A stretch of 26,309 bases of DNA. It comes from Megasphaera sp. UBA5897 (GTDB lineage Bacteria > Bacillota > Negativicutes > Veillonellales > Megasphaeraceae). A program made the translations under genes and the position numbers. The DNA lies in NCBI GenBank assembly GCA_002431345.1, contig DJEN01000058.1:1-26309 (forward strand). The letters are read 5' to 3'. Shown piece after piece: positions 21,885-26,309 of this stretch. The first letter of the stretch is position 1. Each line of letters begins with the position of its first letter. The notes beneath the pieces were generated by a model, which was given only the letters and a program-made list of their open reading frames with translations, was not told the origin of the DNA and did no database searches.

Positions 21885-23258
21885 CTATTTCAAATTACTT
21901 GCCTGATCGATATCTGTTTCTGTTTCAAACATGCTTTCCTGGCTCCCGCGGGAAGCAGCCAGCATTCGCTGCAGCCGACGCTGTTTACTCCGTTCAATAC
22001 ATTGATGGGCCAGCATTTCCGGAATCGTCGCGCCGACAGCGATGGCAAAAATAATCAAAAACGATTTGACGCCGGCCTGCATGGCTCCCAAAAAATCCTG
22101 CGGATTCAGTGCTGTAATATCAAACAGCCCGATAAGCAGCCGATACATCAAAACACCGGGAATCATCGGAATAACAGCCGGTATCGTGACGACCATGTGA
22201 GGCACGTGAATCCAATGAGCAAATTTATAGCCAATAATTCCCATTACGGCAGCTCCCATAAAAGATGCCCAAGCCTGTGACATGCCAAATCCCAATGATA
22301 AAATATTGCGCGTCCCGACAGCAATTATCGCACCGACAGCCACGACAGGCAGCAGTTTGGGCGGTATGTTGAAAATAACAGAAAATCCCATCGCCGCAAC
22401 GGCTGCCGCAATCGCCTGGGAACCGTCCAAGCCGCTGGGCACGATACTGTATGCCGCATAGTGAGGCACATCACACACACTGATCGCACAGACGATGCCA
22501 AACGTCATGGCAAAGACAATCAAAAGGGTGTGAATAGCCCGTGTCGCGCCGGAAAGAGCATAGTTGTTCATCAAATCATCAAAGGAATTGATAAGCGGAA
22601 TCCCCGGTACCAAGAAAAGCATGCAAGCAATCATAGGAAACCAAGGCGTAGCCGAACCTGGCAGAAAACTGGTGAAATAAGCTGCAATGGTCGCGACGCA
22701 CGCAGCGGCGGCTGTACTAATATAAGAATTGACGCCCAGCAAGTTGCACCAGCGGCGGCCCCAAAAGCCGAAGCACGCAGCCAGCGCCGTATAGAAAAAC
22801 GCAGCCCAATCGCAGCCAAACAGCTTGCAGAACCCGCCGCAGGCAAAACCGGCGGCAATGGATGTCACCAACGGAGAATAATGCCGTGTCTGTTCCTCCA
22901 GCCGGATTCTGTCCAATTCCGCTTTAAAAGCCTGAATGACATATTTCTTTTCAATGGCACGCCAAGATACACGGCTTACGTCAATAATGGCAGACATATT
23001 GATGCCATGACGGCGGCATTTGCGGTATATCGTATACGCTTCAGTTTCATTGTCATAATTTACCATAATCGTCGTATACGTCATGTGAAAATTAATATGC
23101 TTCCAATGCAGTCCCAAATAAGCCGCTGCACGCAGCATATCTCTGACAATACTTTTGGAATCACTGCCGCTTTCCATCATCAACTGTCCTATATCCAGCA
23201 TCAATTCCAATTTTTCTTTTATGGTCGCATGTTTTAAAGACTCCACTTCCGCATCCAT
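21885..23258 (-). CDS. ThrE-type threonine/serine exporter
   Basis: A 457-residue fused ThrE family protein. The N-terminal DUF1212 part starts with a soluble region (about 1-120: LELMLDIGQLMMESGSDSK, then a histidine- and glycine-rich stretch) and continues into membrane helices including MLFLVPGIPLINSFDDL. The C-terminal ThrE_2 (DUF3815) part has further helices including VVTIPAVIPMIPGVLMYR. In many Firmicutes these are two separate genes; here they form one chain, as in Corynebacterium ThrE. It likely exports threonine, serine or another small solute. ATG 23258 is preceded by AGGAGG at six bases; the frame stays open 40 codons upstream without a site. It follows pcrA after about 85 bases. 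Confidence 0.87.
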   Translation of the reverse strand: MDAEVESLKHATIKEKLELMLDIGQLMMESGSDSKSIVRDMLRAAAYLGLHWKHINFHMTYTTIMVNYDNETEAYTIYRKCRRHGINMSAIIDVSRVSWRAIEKKYVIQAFKAELDRIRLEEQTRHYSPLVTSIAAGFACGGFCKLFGCDWAAFFYTALAACFGFWGRRWCNLLGVNSYISTAAAACVATIAAYFTSFLPGSATPWFPMIACMLFLVPGIPLINSFDDLMNNYALSGATRAIHTLLIVFAMTFGIVCAISVCDVPHYAAYSIVPSGLDGSQAIAAAVAAMGFSVIFNIPPKLLPVVAVGAIIAVGTRNILSLGFGMSQAWASFMGAAVMGIIGYKFAHWIHVPHMVVTIPAVIPMIPGVLMYRLLIGLFDITALNPQDFLGAMQAGVKSFLIIFAIAVGATIPEMLAHQCIERSKQRRLQRMLAASRGSQESMFETETDIDQASNLK

Positions 23259-23343
23259 CGCTATCCTCCTGTTCTGCATAAATCTTTTTTTCATCCGCCC
23301 AAAGCAGTTCCCGCATTTGGCAGGGACTGTTTGTTTTGTGCCG

Positions 23344-25545
23344 TTACGCTTTTTCCAGCGGCGCATATTTGACGACAACCTGCCGGATACCTTTGGTTGG
23401 GAATTGAATCTTCATCTGCATGTTCTGCCCTTCCCCAATGACTTCCAGCACCGTACCGATACCCCAAATCTTGTGGCGTACTTTGTCGCCTTTGGCAAAC
23501 GTCGTATCGACGGCATGTTTTTTTGGCAGGCTGGATGCAACCGGTTTGGACAAAATAGACAAACGCTGCTGCGCCGGTACCGAAGCCGTCCGCTGCTGCG
23601 GCATCGCCGCCTTGCGGTGATATTCTTCCATCAAGTTTTCCGGGATTTCAGCCAAAAACCGGCTGGGCATATAGGCTGCTATATGGCCGTACATCGTGCG
23701 CGTCGATGCGTTGGTCACATACAGCTGCTGTTCTGCACGGGTAATACCGACATATGCCAAACGCCGTTCTTCTTCGATTTGGGAAGAATCCATCAGCGTT
23801 CGGCTGTGCGGGAACAAGCCTTCATCGAGTCCGACGAGAAAGACGACCGGAAATTCCAGTCCTTTGGCTGCATGCAGCGTCATCAGCGTCACTTTGGATT
23901 CACTGCTTTCAAATTCATCGACATCGCTCACTAAGGCTACATTTTCCAAAAAGTCCTGCAGCGTGCCGTCCGGATTGGAGTCGACATAATCTTTGGCTAC
24001 CGATAAAAATTCACCGACGTTTTCTTTGCGGCTTTCGCCCTGCGGGTCGTGTTCGGCATCTTTATCCAGCATGGCACCGTATCCGGTCTGTTTGAGGACT
24101 TCTTCCATCATCTGCTGTACATTCCATTCATCCACATGATTGAGCAGTTCAAAAATCGTCACTGAAAAATCTTCCAATGCCGCTTTGGCACGCTTCGTTA
24201 CCGGCAGTTCTTCTGTAGACGACAAGGCTTCAAACAGAGAAATCCCCTGTTCTTCTGCGTAGTCTGCCAAATGTTCCAGTGTCGTCGCCCCTATGTTCCG
24301 TTTGGGTACATTGATAATGCGCGTCAGGCTCAGACTGTCTTCCGGATTATACAGCAGCCGCAAATAAGCAATGACATCTTTGATTTCCTTGCGGTCATAA
24401 AACTTCGTGCCGCCTACCATCGTATACGGAATAGCGTAACGCATCAGCTTTTCTTCCAATACACGGGACTGGGAGTTGGTGCGGAACAAAATAGCCATAT
24501 TGCCGTAAGGTTCTTTGCCGATTTCATGGCGGTTGTAAATCACGCCGGCTACATAATCGGCTTCATCATGTTCTGTCTGCGCATGATAATGGATAATCTT
24601 ATTGCCTGTCGGATTTTCTGTCCACAACTTCTTTTGCGGGTGGCTTTCGTTGTTGTCGATGACAGCATTGGCTGCCTGCAGAATGGTTTTAGTCGAACGA
24701 TAATTTTGTTCCAGTTTAATCGACGCCGCGTCGGGATAATCGCGGGTAAAATCCATAATATTGCGGATATCCGCGCCACGCCAGGCGTAAATACTCTGGT
24801 CGGCATCACCGACAACGCAGATATTGCGCCATTTAGCCGCCAACAGCCGTGTCAGTGTATACTGGGCGTGGTTCGTATCCTGGTATTCATCGACAAGGAT
24901 ATACTGAAACCGTTCCTGGTATTTTTCCCGTACGTCTTCGTATTCTTTCAGCAGACGTACAGCCAGCAGCAGTAAATCATCAAAGTCCATGGCATTGTTT
25001 TCAAGCAGCTTTTTTTCATACAGCGCATAGGCTTCTGCCACTTTTTCTTCATAAAAATCACTCGTCCGTCCAGCAAATTCATGGGCATCCATCAACGCAT
25101 TTTTTGCTGATGAAATCGTTCCCAGTACAGACCGCGGCGGAAACTGCTTGTCATCCAAATTCATTTGCTTTAAGCAGTCTTTGACCAGCGTCATCTGATC
25201 CGTCGCATCATAAATCGTAAAATTACGCGTATAACCAAATTTGCCGTCAATTTCAAAGCGGAGCAGCTTGGCACAAAACGAGTGAAACGTACTCAGCCAC
25301 ATGCTTTCTGCTCTGGCGCCTACTAATTTTTCCACGCGTTCCCGCATTTCTTTAGCCGCTTTATTGGTAAAGGTAATGGCCAAAATACGATACGGAGACA
25401 CGCCTTTTTCCAACAAATGGGCAATACGGCACGTCAATACTTTTGTCTTGCCGGAACCGGCGCCTGCTGTAATCAAAAGCGGCCCTTCCGTACACTGCAC
25501 AGCTTCCAGCTGCCTGTCATTCAACGTATCCAAAATGGGATTCAT
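23344..25545 (-). CDS. pcrA: ATP-dependent DNA helicase PcrA/UvrD
   Basis: Superfamily 1A 3'-to-5' helicase used in repair, rolling-circle replication and removal of RecA or stalled polymerase. With ATG 25545 it has 733 residues. Visible motifs: Q-motif LNDRQLEAV, Walker A AGAGSGKT (27-34), Ia AITFTNKAAKEM, II VDEYQDTN, III VVGDADQSIYAWRGA, IV QNYRS, V VTLMTLHAAKGLEFPVVFLVG and VI EERRLAYVGITRA. The C-terminus ends in the Tudor-like module GDKVRHKIWGIGTV that binds RNA polymerase in PcrA. AAGGAG sits about five bases before the ATG; five more codons are open upstream. It follows the ppaC terminator and heads a run with thrE and ligA. Confidence 0.96.
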   Translation of the reverse strand: MNPILDTLNDRQLEAVQCTEGPLLITAGAGSGKTKVLTCRIAHLLEKGVSPYRILAITFTNKAAKEMRERVEKLVGARAESMWLSTFHSFCAKLLRFEIDGKFGYTRNFTIYDATDQMTLVKDCLKQMNLDDKQFPPRSVLGTISSAKNALMDAHEFAGRTSDFYEEKVAEAYALYEKKLLENNAMDFDDLLLLAVRLLKEYEDVREKYQERFQYILVDEYQDTNHAQYTLTRLLAAKWRNICVVGDADQSIYAWRGADIRNIMDFTRDYPDAASIKLEQNYRSTKTILQAANAVIDNNESHPQKKLWTENPTGNKIIHYHAQTEHDEADYVAGVIYNRHEIGKEPYGNMAILFRTNSQSRVLEEKLMRYAIPYTMVGGTKFYDRKEIKDVIAYLRLLYNPEDSLSLTRIINVPKRNIGATTLEHLADYAEEQGISLFEALSSTEELPVTKRAKAALEDFSVTIFELLNHVDEWNVQQMMEEVLKQTGYGAMLDKDAEHDPQGESRKENVGEFLSVAKDYVDSNPDGTLQDFLENVALVSDVDEFESSESKVTLMTLHAAKGLEFPVVFLVGLDEGLFPHSRTLMDSSQIEEERRLAYVGITRAEQQLYVTNASTRTMYGHIAAYMPSRFLAEIPENLMEEYHRKAAMPQQRTASVPAQQRLSILSKPVASSLPKKHAVDTTFAKGDKVRHKIWGIGTVLEVIGEGQNMQMKIQFPTKGIRQVVVKYAPLEKA

Positions 25546-25571
25546 ACTTGCTCCTTCCATTTCTATCGGTG

Positions 25572-25603
25572 AAAAAAAGCCTCACCGTCACGATGAGGCC
25601 TTT
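25572..25603 (-). terminator. Terminator of ppaC
   Basis: On the minus strand GCCTCA (25594-25599) pairs with TGAGGC (25579-25584) around a nine-base loop, flanked by AAA/TTT pairing, then a seven-base T-run. It lies between ppaC and pcrA. Confidence 0.85.
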
Positions 25604-25616
25604 CGAATATCCTGTA

Positions 25617-26309
25617 TTATTTCAATGCAGCCAAAATCGGCGGAACGATTTGCTTCTTACGGCTCATGACATGAGGCAGATATACTTCTTTATCGAGTAC
25701 GTCTTTGTCAAATGCCTTGCTGACTACATCGTCCATGTTGCCGGCAAAAATGAAGTTGGTCGATTCATCAATAATGCTGGTAATCATGAGGAAGCAAGCA
25801 TCATACTGTTTTGCTGCACGCATTTTTTCCAATGCACTGAGAAGTACCGTTTTTTGTGCCAGCAAATCAGCTGTATCCATAACCTGAACCTGAGAAATCG
25901 TAAAGGTTTTACCGCTGTCAGAAAATTCTTTCATATCGCTGGATGCAATTTGTTCCGGTGTCAAATCCGATACATTGGCACCTGCTTTGAGCATTTCCAT
26001 GCCGTATGCTTCTACATCTACACCGGCAATAGCTGCTAATTTAGCTGCAGCATCTTTATCCTGCTGCGTGCATGTAGGCGAACGGAACAATACGGTATCC
26101 GAAATGACAGCCGAGAGCAGCAGTCCTGCAATGTCTTTTGGAATATCGATATGAGCCTGTTCATACAATTCCGTAATAATGGTAGCCGTGCAGCCAACCG
26201 GTTTGAACAAAATGAAAATCGGAGCGGTTGTATCCAACGTGCCGCCAATGCGGTGATGGTCTACGACGCTGACGATTTCTGCTTCGTCAATGCCGTCAAT
26301 AATTTGTTT
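25617..26309 (-). CDS. ppaC: Manganese-dependent inorganic pyrophosphatase (partial)
   Basis: C-terminal 230 residues of a family II pyrophosphatase; the N-terminus lies beyond the right edge. The visible part starts within the DHH domain, with the metal-binding VVDHHRIGG motif, then KPVGCTATIITELY and AVISDTVLFRSPT. It ends with the DHHA2 domain carrying SRKKQIVPPI, whose basic residues bind pyrophosphate. The whole enzyme is usually about 310 residues, so roughly 80 should be missing, unless regulatory CBS domains are inserted, in which case more. It hydrolyses pyrophosphate to two phosphates in the cytoplasm. A good terminator follows. Confidence 0.93.
   Translation of the reverse strand, partial: KQIIDGIDEAEIVSVVDHHRIGGTLDTTAPIFILFKPVGCTATIITELYEQAHIDIPKDIAGLLLSAVISDTVLFRSPTCTQQDKDAAAKLAAIAGVDVEAYGMEMLKAGANVSDLTPEQIASSDMKEFSDSGKTFTISQVQVMDTADLLAQKTVLLSALEKMRAAKQYDACFLMITSIIDESTNFIFAGNMDDVVSKAFDKDVLDKEVYLPHVMSRKKQIVPPILAALK

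Noticed and set aside
22461..23237. Plus-strand open frame of 258 codons
   Set aside because: Antisense to the ThrE exporter gene, with an Arg/His-rich composition typical of a complementary-strand shadow.
23259..23343. Possible hairpin in the pcrA-thrE gap
   Set aside because: Stem CAGTCCC/GGGAACTG has a bulge and no T-run follows; not enough for a terminator.
23155..24975. Plus-strand open frames of 259 and 234 codons
   Set aside because: Antisense mostly to pcrA, whose helicase motifs are all intact; no ribosome binding sites or family motifs in the opposite frames.
1..26309. CRISPR array, insertion sequence, phage or integrated element
   Set aside because: No regularly spaced repeats, transposase, integrase or attachment-site duplication was seen; gene content is housekeeping and metabolic throughout.

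Overview
The window looks like chromosomal core DNA of an anaerobic, low-to-medium GC Firmicute. A Negativicute of the Megasphaera/Dialister type is my best guess. Reasons: Shine-Dalgarno-rich, tightly packed operons; S-box and preQ1-I riboswitches; a gluconate operon of Bacillus-like enzyme types; and an ArnT-like glycosyltransferase, which would suit a lipopolysaccharide-bearing diderm. The genus is inference. I see no insertion sequence, phage gene, CRISPR array, tRNA or rRNA. Nothing here is a clear new multi-gene system; the less ordinary signals are regulatory.

Left part (1-3400). About 290 non-coding bases hold two leftward promoters, each overlapped by a perfect palindrome, evidently controlling a gene beyond the left edge. 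Next come a 30-residue remnant of a cupin protein, a PhzF-family gene and a PLP aminotransferase (leftward operon), with a divergent LysR regulator. A terminator shared by converging genes closes this block.

Gluconate block (3399-10574). Leftward genes encode an FGGY gluconokinase, a GntZ-like 6-phosphogluconate dehydrogenase, a GntP permease and an RpiR regulator, which together import gluconate and feed it into the pentose phosphate pathway. A threonine aldolase follows under its own promoter with a 28-bp perfect operator. A flavodoxin-like reductase is divergent from the kinase.

Envelope block (10710-13378). Leftward genes encode a two-helix sensor-like protein without a kinase domain, a GT39 glycosyltransferase, and a small secreted His/Arg/Pro-rich protein whose promoter carries a Pho-box-like element at the expected distance from its -10.

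Sulfur block (13535-18069, rightward). A complete SAM-I riboswitch controls metN-metI-metQ (methionine ABC importer). It is followed by a separately promoted sirohaem nitrite/sulfite reductase. These fit sulfur amino acid supply.

Right part (18086-26309, leftward). In transcription order: ppaC (cut by the window end), pcrA, a ThrE-type exporter, ligA, lepB, then a preQ1-I riboswitch and queT-queF (queuosine precursor uptake and reduction). Many open frames extend upstream of the real starts; I moved the starts of threonine aldolase, rpiR, gluconokinase, the small secreted protein, queF, queT, lepB, ligA, thrE and pcrA inward to the ATG/GTG that has a good ribosome binding site.
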